Source: JABDQA01 sp963759125
Lineage (GTDB): Bacteria > Desulfobacterota > Desulfobulbia > Desulfobulbales > Desulfocapsaceae
NCBI GenBank assembly: GCA_963759125.1
Contig: CAVWXN010000005.1
Location: 744,001 to 808,000, forward strand
Direction of reading: 5' to 3'
Length of the DNA stretch: 64,000 bases
The notes beneath the pieces are model-generated. The model saw nothing but the letters and a program-made list of their open reading frames with translations, did not search any database and was not told the DNA's origin. Of this stretch, positions 8,899 through 17,795 are shown piece by piece. How positions within the stretch are numbered: position 1 is the first letter of the stretch; the number at the start of each line of letters is the position of its first letter. Position numbers and translations under genes: made by a program.

Positions 8899-11388
8899 AT
8901 GAGTGTGGTAAAGCCGAGACGCTTCGGTGACAAATACCTGCTGCTTGATCAGATTGGTGCCGGTGGCGTGGCCGAAGTGTTTCGCGGTATGCTGACCAGG
9001 GACAAGGGTTTCGAGAAACTTATAGTTATCAAGAAACTTCTGGCAGAGCACAATAGCGACCGGGAAATGGTCGATATCTTCATCAGGGAAGCCCGTCTGG
9101 CGGCCCTGCTCCAGCACGATAACATTGCAGCCACCTACGATTTCGGTGAGATCGACGGCGAATATTTTCTGGCCATGGAGTACCTGTTCGGCAAGAACCT
9201 GCACTCGGTGATGGTTCGGGCCAGGGAATACGGAGAACTTTTTGGACTGGGTGAGGCGCTGGTTATAGGCTCGAAAATCTGTGAGGGAATGGAATATGCC
9301 CATAACCTGAATGATCTGCAGCATAGACCACTCAATATCGTACACCGGGACCTGACCCCTCATAACATATTCATCACCTATGACGGTAAGGTAAAAATCC
9401 TCGATTTCGGCGTCGCCAAGGCAGAGCTGTTCGATAACAAAACCAGAGAAGGAGTGGTAAAGGGTAAGATTTCCTATATGTCGCCGGAACGGCTCTCCGG
9501 TGAACATGTTGACTCCCGATCGGATATCTTTTCAATCGGCATTCTGCTCTATGAAATGGTAAGCAGGCGGAGGATGTATCAAGGCGACACCGCCGAGCTG
9601 ATCAGAAAGTGTTTGACCGCCGAATATGACAACCTGAAAGCCATTCTGCCTGAGTTGGACCCTGCGCTTCACCATATTCTCGACAAGGCGCTTGCGGTTG
9701 AGGTCGACCGGAGGTATCAGAGCTGTGCTCAGATGCAGTCCGATATCGATGATCTTCTCTTTAAAATGCAGCAGCGGAGCGGCTATCGGCTGCTGAAGGG
9801 ATCGATAAGGGGGCTCTTTGCAGAAGAGTATGAAACTGAGCATAAACAGGTTGGTGAGGTGCTCAGAATCGAAGGGGAGGGACACTACCAGCGCGACCAG
9901 GCCAATATCTCCATCGTCCGGGAAGGTCGACCCCAGGAAGGTCAGAGGCCGGAAGATAAGACAGCGATGTTGCTGCATCGCCCACCATCGCACTTTATCA
10001 AGCTCTACTGGTCGAGGGGTAGACAATGGCTGCTTGATAAGTATCTGTTGATCCGGGAGGCACCGGACCGGAGACGGGTTGCTATTCCTTTTGTGGTTGC
10101 CGGAGCAGCCTTAATGCTGCTTGTCTCAATTATATTTATTCGCACCTCACCGGATCAACAAGACGAGGTGACACCATCGTCGGTGACCCAAGAGGTGGTG
10201 AAAAAGCCGATTCTGGAAGAAATGAGACCTGCAGCCGAGATTGTTGAGCGCCAGGAGATTGTAGAGGAAAAGGTCGATGCTGAGGCACTGGCGGGTGCTG
10301 CAGTGGGGCCGGAACCAGAGTCGGCTGCCGATACTCTTGAGCGCCAGGAGATTGTAGAAGAAAAGGTCGACGCTGAGGCACTGTCAGGCGCTGCAGTGGG
10401 GCCGGAAACAAAGTCGGCTGCCCCCAAACCCCTGGAATCTGAGCTGGATGAGATAGTACAAACTGTACCTGAATCATTTAAGCCGGCGGCTGAGGAAGCT
10501 CCGCCAGCCCAGAACCTGGCACTGAAATCCAACAAGGTGCCGGTTCTCAAGAAAAAGGAGTTGAAAAAAAAGAAGAACCTGTCTGAATCCACTCAGGGTG
10601 TGGGGTCAAGGCCGGTTCTGTCCCAGGACGAAGCACCTGGTTCGCCGGGCTCGAGATCCTCTCAGACCACTCAGCTCGAGGTGGGCGCCCGGACCCTCGG
10701 TTTCGAAGCACAAGCCGACGACCTGGCAAAACAAAAACAGCTGAGTTCTCTGCACGCCAGAGCCTGGGAAGCCATGCGGCAGGGGCGCCTGATTCAGCCG
10801 GAGGGACAGAGCGCCCAGGCCTATTTCAATGAGATTTTGTTTCTTGCCCCTGATGACAATGTTGCGATTAAAGGACTTACAATGATTTGCGAAAAATACA
10901 GCCAGCTGGCAGAAGAATCCCTTGCTGACAAGGAGTTCGGTAGGGCCGAAGAATACGCTGCCGACGGGTTGAGTGTCATTCCCAATTATCGGCGCCTGAT
11001 CGAGGTCAGAAACCGCATCGAGCGAGAGCGTCAGGAGCATATTTTCGAGCTCTCCGAGAAAGCCCGACTGTGCCTGGAGGCGAACAAATTATCCACCCCT
11101 GCCAATGATTCAGCCTATTTCTATTACCAGGAGATAGCCCGCCTGGAGCCGAACAACGCGCTGGTCCGTAAAGGGTATAAAGATATTGCCGATGGCTATG
11201 CAAAGATGGCCGATGAGGCCTTTCGCGGTTTTGATTATAAAACGGCGGAGGTATATGTCAGACGCGGACTGCAGATCGTTCCGGATCACTACTATCTGTT
11301 GTCATTGAAAGAGGAACTTGGGCGCAGTGACCTTGGCCGATTCGGCCACAGCGTCAAGAAGAAGCTCAACAGGTTTTTGTCTGAGTAG
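8899..11388 (+). CDS. Transmembrane serine/threonine protein kinase with TPR-like C-terminal region
   Basis: Hanks-type kinase. The catalytic domain (about residues 10-285) has the Gly-rich loop IGAGGVAEVFRG, the ATP-binding Lys in VIKK, the catalytic loop VHRDLTPHN (near 148), DFG (near 169) and the YMSPERL segment. One membrane helix lies at about 394-416. After it comes a low-complexity Pro/Glu/Ala linker that contains a duplicated 31-residue unit (448-510), then a helical region (about 610-829) with TPR-like repeats (NNALVRKGYKDIADGYAKMA). There is no PASTA sensor. The start ATG has a modest GGAG upstream. It faces a PP2C phosphatase and converges on an FHA protein whose stop is 4 bases away. 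Confidence 0.93.
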   Translation: MSVVKPRRFGDKYLLLDQIGAGGVAEVFRGMLTRDKGFEKLIVIKKLLAEHNSDREMVDIFIREARLAALLQHDNIAATYDFGEIDGEYFLAMEYLFGKNLHSVMVRAREYGELFGLGEALVIGSKICEGMEYAHNLNDLQHRPLNIVHRDLTPHNIFITYDGKVKILDFGVAKAELFDNKTREGVVKGKISYMSPERLSGEHVDSRSDIFSIGILLYEMVSRRRMYQGDTAELIRKCLTAEYDNLKAILPELDPALHHILDKALAVEVDRRYQSCAQMQSDIDDLLFKMQQRSGYRLLKGSIRGLFAEEYETEHKQVGEVLRIEGEGHYQRDQANISIVREGRPQEGQRPEDKTAMLLHRPPSHFIKLYWSRGRQWLLDKYLLIREAPDRRRVAIPFVVAGAALMLLVSIIFIRTSPDQQDEVTPSSVTQEVVKKPILEEMRPAAEIVERQEIVEEKVDAEALAGAAVGPEPESAADTLERQEIVEEKVDAEALSGAAVGPETKSAAPKPLESELDEIVQTVPESFKPAAEEAPPAQNLALKSNKVPVLKKKELKKKKNLSESTQGVGSRPVLSQDEAPGSPGSRSSQTTQLEVGARTLGFEAQADDLAKQKQLSSLHARAWEAMRQGRLIQPEGQSAQAYFNEILFLAPDDNVAIKGLTMICEKYSQLAEESLADKEFGRAEEYAADGLSVIPNYRRLIEVRNRIERERQEHIFELSEKARLCLEANKLSTPANDSAYFYYQEIARLEPNNALVRKGYKDIADGYAKMADEAFRGFDYKTAEVYVRRGLQIVPDHYYLLSLKEELGRSDLGRFGHSVKKKLNRFLSE
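10243..10428 (+). repeat. In-frame 93-bp tandem duplication in the kinase linker
   Basis: Two adjoining 93-base units (10243-10335 and 10336-10428) encode ERQEIVEEKVDAEAL-x-GAAVGPE twice. The unit length is a multiple of three and most differences are silent or conservative, so the duplication is recent and has been kept in frame. It lengthens the extracytoplasmic linker after the membrane helix. Confidence 0.9.
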
Positions 11389-11391
11389 CGC

Positions 11392-11880
11392 TCAGCCGAA
11401 GATTCTTCGCCAGATCCTGGAAAACAGGCCGCCGCTGTAGTCGCGGCTCACCGCTGTGCCCATGTAGGAGGGGCTATGCTTGGGGTCTCCCTTCGCCTTT
11501 TCTATCAGCTTACGATACTCGGCAGTGTCTAGGTAACGGGTTTTCTCATCGAGATCTTCAGTCTCTTGGTGATCAGTCTGCTGATCGAGGTCGGATCGAT
11601 CAAAGAGCAGCGTGTGTTTACCGATCAGGATGATGTCATTATTTCTCAGACCGTGGGCGGAAACCAGTTTTTCATTGACGAAGGTGCCGTTGGTACTCTG
11701 CAGATCTTTGATGATAAAGCTGGCGGATACCGATTCGATTCTCGCGTGGTTTGAAGAGACAGCCAGGTTGTCTATGACGATGTCATTGGACTCATTTCTC
11801 CCAATGCTAAGGGTTTGGCCGATTCCAATCTGATATCTGTCCAGCACCGTATCTTTGTATTTGAGCGTGATTACCGGCAT
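11392..11880 (-). CDS. FHA-domain protein
   Basis: Phosphothreonine-recognition protein. The forkhead-associated domain covers about residues 20-95 and shows the canonical residues: SIGRNESNDIVID (Gly-Arg), SSNHARIE (Ser and His of the binding loop) and STNGTFVN (Asn-Gly). The remaining ~65 residues are charged and unstructured, ending in a basic tail. It is convergent with the kinase gene (stops 4 bases apart) and is the likely binding partner or substrate of that kinase, by analogy with other bacterial kinase-FHA pairs (inference). The upstream 243 bases to the next gene hold no feature I can name. Confidence 0.92.
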   Translation of the reverse strand: MPVITLKYKDTVLDRYQIGIGQTLSIGRNESNDIVIDNLAVSSNHARIESVSASFIIKDLQSTNGTFVNEKLVSAHGLRNNDIILIGKHTLLFDRSDLDQQTDHQETEDLDEKTRYLDTAEYRKLIEKAKGDPKHSPSYMGTAVSRDYSGGLFSRIWRRIFG

Positions 11881-12123
11881 GTTGACTCCCCATCGAAGCT
11901 GTTGATGAATGTCTGCTGTCAGGATCCGCTTTAGATAACGCCTGTATCAGCCTAACATATTTGCGATTGTCATAAAAGAAAAGATGTCTAACTTCTTTAG
12001 TGTTTCAATGAATTGACCTCGGGATACCCATGTTGTACCTTGGCCGGAGCAGCTCCCTGGACAAATGCCTAGGGAGGGGTGTCGAAAAAGAAATAAAAAA
12101 TCAGATAATTAGACTGAACAAAT

Positions 12124-12498
12124 ATGACTGATCATAAAAATGTATTGGGAACCCCTCTGCAGATCTGCAGTTTGGACCCGCTTACCGGGTTTACCCGGGA
12201 GGGCAGTTGCAAAGTAACTGCGGAAGACGTCGGGGTACACGGGGTCTGCGTAGTGGTGTCCGAGGAATTTCTAGATTTCTCAAAACGGGTTGGCAACGAT
12301 CTGAGCACCCCGATGCCGCTCTACGGATTTGAGGGACTAAAGCCAGGGGATCGCTGGTGCCTCTGTGCGCCACGCTGGCGCGAGGCACTTGAGCACGGGA
12401 TGGCGCCGCCAGTGGACTTGATGGCCACCCATGAATCTGCCCTCGACTATGCAACTCTGGAAGATTTGCTGCTTCATTCCATAGGCTCGACCACCTGA
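12124..12498 (+). CDS. DUF2237-family protein
   Basis: Conserved protein of unknown function, 124 residues, matching DUF2237 along its whole length: NVLGTPLQICSLDPLTGFTR at the start, EDVGVHGVCVVVSEEFLDFS in the middle, then GNDLSTPMPLYGFEGLKPGD and RWCLCAPRWREAL. Four cysteines are conserved. No signal peptide or membrane segment. The family is common in proteobacteria and often stands alone. Here it is 108 bases upstream of the phosphatidyltransferase gene and could share its transcript. Confidence 0.9.
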   Translation: MTDHKNVLGTPLQICSLDPLTGFTREGSCKVTAEDVGVHGVCVVVSEEFLDFSKRVGNDLSTPMPLYGFEGLKPGDRWCLCAPRWREALEHGMAPPVDLMATHESALDYATLEDLLLHSIGSTT

Positions 12499-12606
12499 GA
12501 TCATCCTGAAAGCTCAGATGGAATTAACCGATGAAAACAGCAATAGAGACCGACCTCCTCTTGCTTAAGCAAAGCTGAAGAGACGATAACGCAACGACAT
12601 AACGAC

Positions 12607-13917
12607 ATGGAAAGAATTTCAGTCATTATATTTGCAGTGCTGCTGGGAGTCGGATTTTACATCTGGTTTTCACGGGCGATCAATAAAAAGCCGCTGCAGG
12701 ACTTCGTTCACAACCATCTTTGGCTGCTGCATCCCAACTCGGTCTGCTACTGGCGAACGGTCATGGCTATGATCGGTCTGTTTCTCTATTTTTTCGGCGG
12801 ACATGAAAACATTGCCATCATCATCTTCACTTTCGCTGCCATACTCGACGGTGTTGACGGAGTCATTGCCAGACAGTGCAATCTTGGTTCAAAACTTGGA
12901 GAGTGGCTCGATCCGCTCTGTGACAAACTGACCTACCTGCCGCCGTTGATTGCTTTTGCCTACAAAGGAATCATTTCAGTCAAATTGATCTGGGTGCTGG
13001 TGATCATCGAGCTCTTAGGTCAGTTTCTGGCTCGCCGGGTTCTGACTATGCTGAAGACCTCAGGTGCTGCCAATAATTTCGGCAAGATCAAGACGATAAT
13101 CTGTTTCGGGCTGGTCATTTTCTGTGCGTTGCTCGATAGTATTGTCGATATTCCAACGATATATAATATCAGCGATGAGGTGCTGGTGGGCGTCATCATC
13201 CTGGCCACGGCATCCATCGTCTTCAAGTTCGTCCCCAACCGGCTCTATGCCGATATCCTCTCAACCCTGAATTTTATCTGCGGTATTACCAGCCTGGTGT
13301 TGACCTATCAAAACTACTTTGCCTGGGCCATCTGTGTAATTATCATGGGGCAGCTGTTCGATCTATTCGACGGCAGAATGGCAGAAAAGCATGGCGGCAC
13401 CCAAATTGGCCCGTTGATGGACGATGTTGCCGATTTCGTCAGTTTCGGACTGGCGCCAGCCTATATGATCGTCAAATCAGGAGGCTCGCTGGCCTGGTTG
13501 TTTGCGCTCATCTATCTTGCCGGGGTGGCCTTCAGGCTCATTCGCTTCGTGGCCGTTGACAAGAAGCGGACGGATCTTCCCGAAGGTATATTCAACGGTC
13601 TTCCCAGCCCGGCCGGCGCGCTTATCGTCCTCGGCAGTGCCCTAGTGGTAGACCATCCACCGCTGCTCTGGGGAGGGGCCGCAGTTTCGGTGGGATTGAT
13701 GGTGAGTCACCTGCAGTTTGCCCATTTTGGCAGGGTTATCATCAAGCAGGTTCCGCGGCCGCTGTTTTTCACCATGTGCGCTTTTATGGTCGTTGCCCTT
13801 TCCTTCGTTTTCAGGACCAAGAACGTGGAGATGTTCGGCTATGTCATTCTCTGCTCGGTGTCTCTCTACATGGTTGTCGGCAAAAAGTTGCGAAGTCCGG
13901 TGAAGGAGCAGGTCTAG
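12607..13917 (+). CDS. Double-domain CDP-alcohol phosphatidyltransferase
   Basis: Integral membrane enzyme carrying two CDP-alcohol phosphatidyltransferase domains in one chain. The first (about residues 25-205) has the full motif D-x2-DG-x2-AR-x8-G-x3-D-x3-D as DGVDGVIARQ...GEWLDPLCD, as in PgsA. The second (about 210-430) has DLFDGRMAEK...GPLMDDVADF followed by VSFGLAPA, the hallmark of PssA-type phosphatidylserine synthases, but with Glu where Arg is usual in the AR pair. Typical single enzymes are 180-260 residues; this one is 436 with about ten predicted helices. The products of the two halves cannot be fixed from sequence. It precedes, convergently, a phospholipase-like and a GDPD gene. 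Confidence 0.88.
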   Translation: MERISVIIFAVLLGVGFYIWFSRAINKKPLQDFVHNHLWLLHPNSVCYWRTVMAMIGLFLYFFGGHENIAIIIFTFAAILDGVDGVIARQCNLGSKLGEWLDPLCDKLTYLPPLIAFAYKGIISVKLIWVLVIIELLGQFLARRVLTMLKTSGAANNFGKIKTIICFGLVIFCALLDSIVDIPTIYNISDEVLVGVIILATASIVFKFVPNRLYADILSTLNFICGITSLVLTYQNYFAWAICVIIMGQLFDLFDGRMAEKHGGTQIGPLMDDVADFVSFGLAPAYMIVKSGGSLAWLFALIYLAGVAFRLIRFVAVDKKRTDLPEGIFNGLPSPAGALIVLGSALVVDHPPLLWGGAAVSVGLMVSHLQFAHFGRVIIKQVPRPLFFTMCAFMVVALSFVFRTKNVEMFGYVILCSVSLYMVVGKKLRSPVKEQV

Positions 13918-14050
13918 GGCCAAATAACTGAACATAGAACTGCAGATTGAGCTCAACGGCTCTAGATTCAAATGAGATGCGGCGAGTTTAAGATCGATCC
14001 GCACTGGAAAGAAGACAACAAAAGTACAGGAGAGAAATGTGCCTTGAGCT

Positions 14051-14314
14051 TCAGATAAGACCCCAGCGACCCGGGTTGGGTCCAAAGAGTTCCCAGTCGT
14101 CTTCCTGGAATTCGGCAAACCACTTCTGAAATGTGAGGTCTGGCCGGTTTTCTGAAAATGGGAAACTGAGATAGAAGCGGGCACAACCCAGTCTATCCGG
14201 TTTCCTGCTTACCCGCATGGCGCTATAATTCCGGCCCGCTCGATCAAGCAGATCCTGCACTTTGTCAAGGTCATCTTGGGGAACCGTGAGATTGAAACAA
14301 TATTCTCTGCTCAT
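14051..14314 (-). CDS. Small hypothetical protein (87 aa)
   Basis: Not recognised. A soluble, charged protein starting MSREYCFNLTVPQDDLDKVQ, with a possible beta-alpha-beta fold and a tryptophan-rich tail (FAEFQEDDWELFGPNPGRW). The start ATG has AGAGAAGA just upstream and lies 12 bases after the stop of the phospholipase-A2-like gene on the same strand, so it appears to be the last gene of the GDPD-PLA2 operon. Convergent with the phosphatidyltransferase gene. Confidence 0.65.
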   Translation of the reverse strand: MSREYCFNLTVPQDDLDKVQDLLDRAGRNYSAMRVSRKPDRLGCARFYLSFPFSENRPDLTFQKWFAEFQEDDWELFGPNPGRWGLI

Positions 14315-14326
14315 AATCTTCTCTGA

Positions 14327-14923
14327 TTAATCGCATTGAGGCCAGCCGTATCCCCAACGCCAGGGCAGCCCTGAGCATGGCACGCCGCCAATGCGAACGG
14401 CTCTGTACATCAAATCGCCGATGATCTGATAGACCTGCCCCATCTCCTCGACTGACAGCTCATATTGCCCAGAAAGTTCGGGGGCCCGGCTGAGACCGAC
14501 CTCGATTACACAACTGCGCAACGCTTCATCAGCCTGTCGGCGTGCCGCAAAGCTCCTCTCGGCTGTGATGGTACGCTCTCCAGCCGCATGATAGAGGCGA
14601 TCGTGGCTGACGCAGCAGGATTCCCAGGGGGGAAGGTCACCGTGAACTGTTTTTAGAAACTTGATCTTCTCCGACAAGTATTGCCAGCCCACCGAAAGCC
14701 CACCGCTGCAGCCATCGGTGGTGAAGGGAGAGAGGCTGTGGTCAGGATTTTGTATTTCAACCAGGAGACGTTCGTGCCTGCCCAGTTCCAGTGAGCGTTC
14801 GAGCCCATCGAGCCTCGATTCGGAGGGGGCCGGCTCTGTCCCATATCCCCATGTAGCGCTAATGACAAACAATGCCACGGCAGGTATAATGCTATAATAA
14901 CATTTTTTTAGCATCTTCCCCAT
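14327..14923 (-). CDS. Secreted phospholipase-A2-like protein
   Basis: A signal peptide (about residues 1-28, IIPAVALFVISATWGYG) directs export. The mature protein carries DGCSGG, resembling the calcium-binding glycine loop of secretory PLA2, and about 30 residues later CCVSHDRLYH, which matches the PLA2 active-site motif CCxxHD. Further paired cysteines (SCVIE, PCSG, QCD) could form disulfides. These features suggest release of fatty acid from phospholipid in the periplasm or outside. The ATG lies one base beyond the stop of the GDPD gene, which would act on the deacylated glycerophosphodiester, so the two probably work in sequence (inference). The overall similarity is confined to the motifs, so function is probable, not certain. 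Confidence 0.7.
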   Translation of the reverse strand: MGKMLKKCYYSIIPAVALFVISATWGYGTEPAPSESRLDGLERSLELGRHERLLVEIQNPDHSLSPFTTDGCSGGLSVGWQYLSEKIKFLKTVHGDLPPWESCCVSHDRLYHAAGERTITAERSFAARRQADEALRSCVIEVGLSRAPELSGQYELSVEEMGQVYQIIGDLMYRAVRIGGVPCSGLPWRWGYGWPQCD

Positions 14924-14924
14924 A

Positions 14925-16787
14925 TCATGGTGATTGATCGCGGTACTTTTTCTGGGGCAGTGGTTTACCCAGCATAACCGCTGTGTGGATCAACAACCGC
15001 TCGACCGAGTTAAGTTCGGAGCGCTCGGCCATCACCTGGCGGGCCAGGGCGGGCTCGTCGGTAATGATGCCATCAACGCCCTGAGACATCATCCGAAACA
15101 TCGACATCTTATCATTTACGGTCCAGACAAACACCCGTTTTCCTGCCGCCTGATTGGTCCGAATGAATGCGGGGCTGGCCATTGCCATATTGACTGCCAG
15201 AAAATCAACATCGAGTTTACTCATATTGCCGAGAACCTGGGCCGACAGAAGGCCGGTTTCCCATTCGGGACGAAGCTTGCGGACTTTCTGAACACTGTCG
15301 TATTTAAGTGACATGATAGCGATTTCCTCGGCCATACCCAGCTGTTCGACGATATCGATTACCCGTTGTTCCAATTGCTGATCGTGACCGTAGTACTTTA
15401 GCTCTATCACCACCTGGGCTTTGCCTTTGGCTTCCTGCAGTACATCGATCAGGGCCGGCGCCCTCTGGTCGGCAAACTCTGGGGCAAACCAGCTGCCCAC
15501 ATCGATGGCTTGGATCTGTTCCAGCGTGCCATCCCAGACTTTGAGATCAACCCCGGCCAGTTTCATAAAGTCGCTGTCGTGAACCACTACCACCTGACCG
15601 TCAATAGTTTCCTGGACATCAATCTCAACCCAGTCAGTATTATCCTCAATCGCTGCTTGGATCGAAGCCATCGTATTCTCCGGTGCTCTTCCTGCTGCCC
15701 CACGGTGGGCAACGATGGTGAGATCGTCGATGGGCTGAATGGAGTCGATCAGCCAGGTGCCGATCAGAAATGAAATGAGGATGCCGCCAATAGCGGCTAG
15801 AACGATCCGGGACCTCGTCAAACGAAGCTGCCAGGATTTCTTCGTTCCACCCAAACCTTTAACGGAGGTCTCCACCCCAAAGTGACGGGACAGTTCTATA
15901 AGTAGGCCGGCGAAACTGCCTGAGGCAAGCGTGGTGATCAGGAAATTACCCAGTATCAGAAGCGTTACCAGAAAGCCGATAACCACAAGGAGCAGGGTCA
16001 TCTTGTCATAGAACAGCGGTATAATGTTAGTTGTCAGCAGCTGTACCAGGCCGAATACCATGATGGACAAAATGAAGATGCTGGCCCCCCAGCCGATGAG
16101 GACAAAGGCGACGAGTTTTTTATTGCCACTGACAAGCGCAGCGCTTTCCTTGAAGGATTGTTTTGGGGAGGTGCCGCCAAACAGAATCAACGGCAGGGTT
16201 AATGACCATAACAACAGTTTTCTGATCAGCACCAAGGCCATTATCAGCAGAATCACTCCTATCAGAGCTGCAGCAGCAAAGAATATGGGCGGTTTGTGGG
16301 CCAGGTAGTAGTTGATGTCGTACTTGGTAAGGGCCAGCCAGGCCACCAATCCGCCAGCGGCCAGAAACGGCAGGGTGATGATGAGCAGGCGCAGCACCAG
16401 CAATACGGAAAATTTGAAAATTGCCAATGCCCTGGCGGCAGTATAACCAAGGATCTGGATGAGATCTTCGTTAAGATCTTCGGTTACGGCGATATAGGTG
16501 ATCATCATGGCGGCCTGCTCGAAGATCAGAATAGTAATCAGCAGCGCACCGAACAGCACCAGTGCGGTCATCCCAAAAGGAGAGAGCAGGAAGAAAATGA
16601 TGTCGGTGTCGGCCAGGACTTCTTGTGAGGAGAAAGATAGAAGCAGCTGGCCCAGACCTCCAAGCAGCGGGGTAAAGAGGATAAAGCCAAGAGTGATGAA
16701 AACGAGGTGAATGAAAAGTACTGACAGCATATTGGCGCGCAGTACTGTCCTGACGTTTTTTCCCAAGCTCAAGACGATATCCTTCAT
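14925..16787 (-). CDS. Membrane-anchored glycerophosphodiester phosphodiesterase
   Basis: Hydrolyses glycerophosphodiesters to glycerol-3-phosphate and an alcohol. The N-terminal ~350 residues contain about eight hydrophobic helices (GPDPase membrane domain), followed by a GDPD barrel that starts at VAHRGAAGRAPENT and continues WVEIDVQETIDGQ-VVVHDSDF, giving the catalytic His-Arg, Glu-x-Asp and His-Asp residues. It ends with the family's GVDGIITDEPAL block. The frame opens at 16805, but the ATG at 16787 has GAGG eight bases upstream, so I prefer that start (620 aa). The PLA2-like gene follows one base after its stop. Confidence 0.92.
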   Translation of the reverse strand: MKDIVLSLGKNVRTVLRANMLSVLFIHLVFITLGFILFTPLLGGLGQLLLSFSSQEVLADTDIIFFLLSPFGMTALVLFGALLITILIFEQAAMMITYIAVTEDLNEDLIQILGYTAARALAIFKFSVLLVLRLLIITLPFLAAGGLVAWLALTKYDINYYLAHKPPIFFAAAALIGVILLIMALVLIRKLLLWSLTLPLILFGGTSPKQSFKESAALVSGNKKLVAFVLIGWGASIFILSIMVFGLVQLLTTNIIPLFYDKMTLLLVVIGFLVTLLILGNFLITTLASGSFAGLLIELSRHFGVETSVKGLGGTKKSWQLRLTRSRIVLAAIGGILISFLIGTWLIDSIQPIDDLTIVAHRGAAGRAPENTMASIQAAIEDNTDWVEIDVQETIDGQVVVVHDSDFMKLAGVDLKVWDGTLEQIQAIDVGSWFAPEFADQRAPALIDVLQEAKGKAQVVIELKYYGHDQQLEQRVIDIVEQLGMAEEIAIMSLKYDSVQKVRKLRPEWETGLLSAQVLGNMSKLDVDFLAVNMAMASPAFIRTNQAAGKRVFVWTVNDKMSMFRMMSQGVDGIITDEPALARQVMAERSELNSVERLLIHTAVMLGKPLPQKKYRDQSP

Positions 16788-16817
16788 AGGTTGCCTCGTA
16801 TACATCCCTTTGGGTTA

Positions 16818-17768
16818 TCAGTTTCCACCACTGACCACACTTTCATAACATTTCACTGCGGCTGCCAGATCTTCGACAGCGGTTCCCACCGATTTGAACA
16901 GGGTGATTTCCTGATCACCGGTTCTGCCGGGATGGTGTGCTGAAACAAGCTCGCTTAACTCTGCTGCAACATCGTCGCGGCCGATCACCCCACTTGCCAT
17001 GGGGATCAGCAGATCTCCCGCTTCAGACAGGGCACCGACCCTGGTGTCAACGAATAGCGTCGATCTGGCCACCGCCTGGTCGTCGGATTCCCTCATCTCG
17101 GGTTTGAATCCTCCGATCAGGTCGATATGAGTCCCCGGGCTCAGCCATTTGCCGGAAATCAGAGGATCGCCGGACATGGTTGCAGAGCTGATGATATCGG
17201 CGCCGGCGCAACCAGATTCAAGATCATCTGTGACCGCACAGTCGAAACCGGCCCTGCTGTAGAGATCAGCCACTTCGAGCGCTTTCTGACGATTTCTTGC
17301 CCAGATGGAAAGCTTTTTCAGGCTGCGTACCGCACCATGGGCAAAGCCAAGATAGCGTGCCAGCCTGCCGCTGCCGACTATGAGCAGACTGGAGGCGTCA
17401 GTTCTGCTGAGATATTTCGAGGCCAGGGCCGAGGCGCAGACAGTCCTTCGGGCGGTGAGCTCGGCACCATCCAATTGGGCGAGCACATCACCTGTCGCTC
17501 CATCCATCAGCAGGTAGGTTCCCAGGATTGTCGGCAGTCCCTTGTCGGGGTTGCCTGGGTAGACGTTGACCAGTTTAACCCCGCTGTATTTACCAGCGAT
17601 CCAGGCAGGCATCAGCAGCATCGTTGCATCCGGCTGATTATCCAGAGATATGGTGTAATGCTGACGCCTTGGCACGGTGCAGGCTTCGGCAAAGAAACGC
17701 TCGAGGGAGTTGATGGTTCCAGGCCAGTCCAGGTGCTTCCTGATTTGATCGGCGTCAATGATGAGCAT
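16818..17768 (-). CDS. Ornithine cyclodeaminase family / delta1-pyrroline-2-carboxylate reductase
   Basis: NAD(P)-dependent enzyme of the OCD/mu-crystallin family, 316 residues. It shows KLVNVYPGNPDKGLPT, the LTARRT segment near residue 105 that binds the carboxylate, and a Rossmann loop VGSGRLARYLG. It follows a proline-racemase-superfamily gene by 27 bases. That pairing is typical of hydroxyproline catabolism, where the racemase-fold enzyme dehydrates trans-3-hydroxy-L-proline to delta1-pyrroline-2-carboxylate and this family reduces it to proline. True ornithine cyclodeaminase activity is an alternative. Confidence 0.85.
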   Translation of the reverse strand: MLIIDADQIRKHLDWPGTINSLERFFAEACTVPRRQHYTISLDNQPDATMLLMPAWIAGKYSGVKLVNVYPGNPDKGLPTILGTYLLMDGATGDVLAQLDGAELTARRTVCASALASKYLSRTDASSLLIVGSGRLARYLGFAHGAVRSLKKLSIWARNRQKALEVADLYSRAGFDCAVTDDLESGCAGADIISSATMSGDPLISGKWLSPGTHIDLIGGFKPEMRESDDQAVARSTLFVDTRVGALSEAGDLLIPMASGVIGRDDVAAELSELVSAHHPGRTGDQEITLFKSVGTAVEDLAAAVKCYESVVSGGN

Positions 17769-17795
17769 GGCAACGTCCGGCAGTTAGCATAGCGA

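Noticed and set aside
12040..12085. Inverted repeat CTCCCT...AGGGAG upstream of the DUF2237 gene
   Set aside because: Only six bases per arm and no supporting context; too likely by chance.
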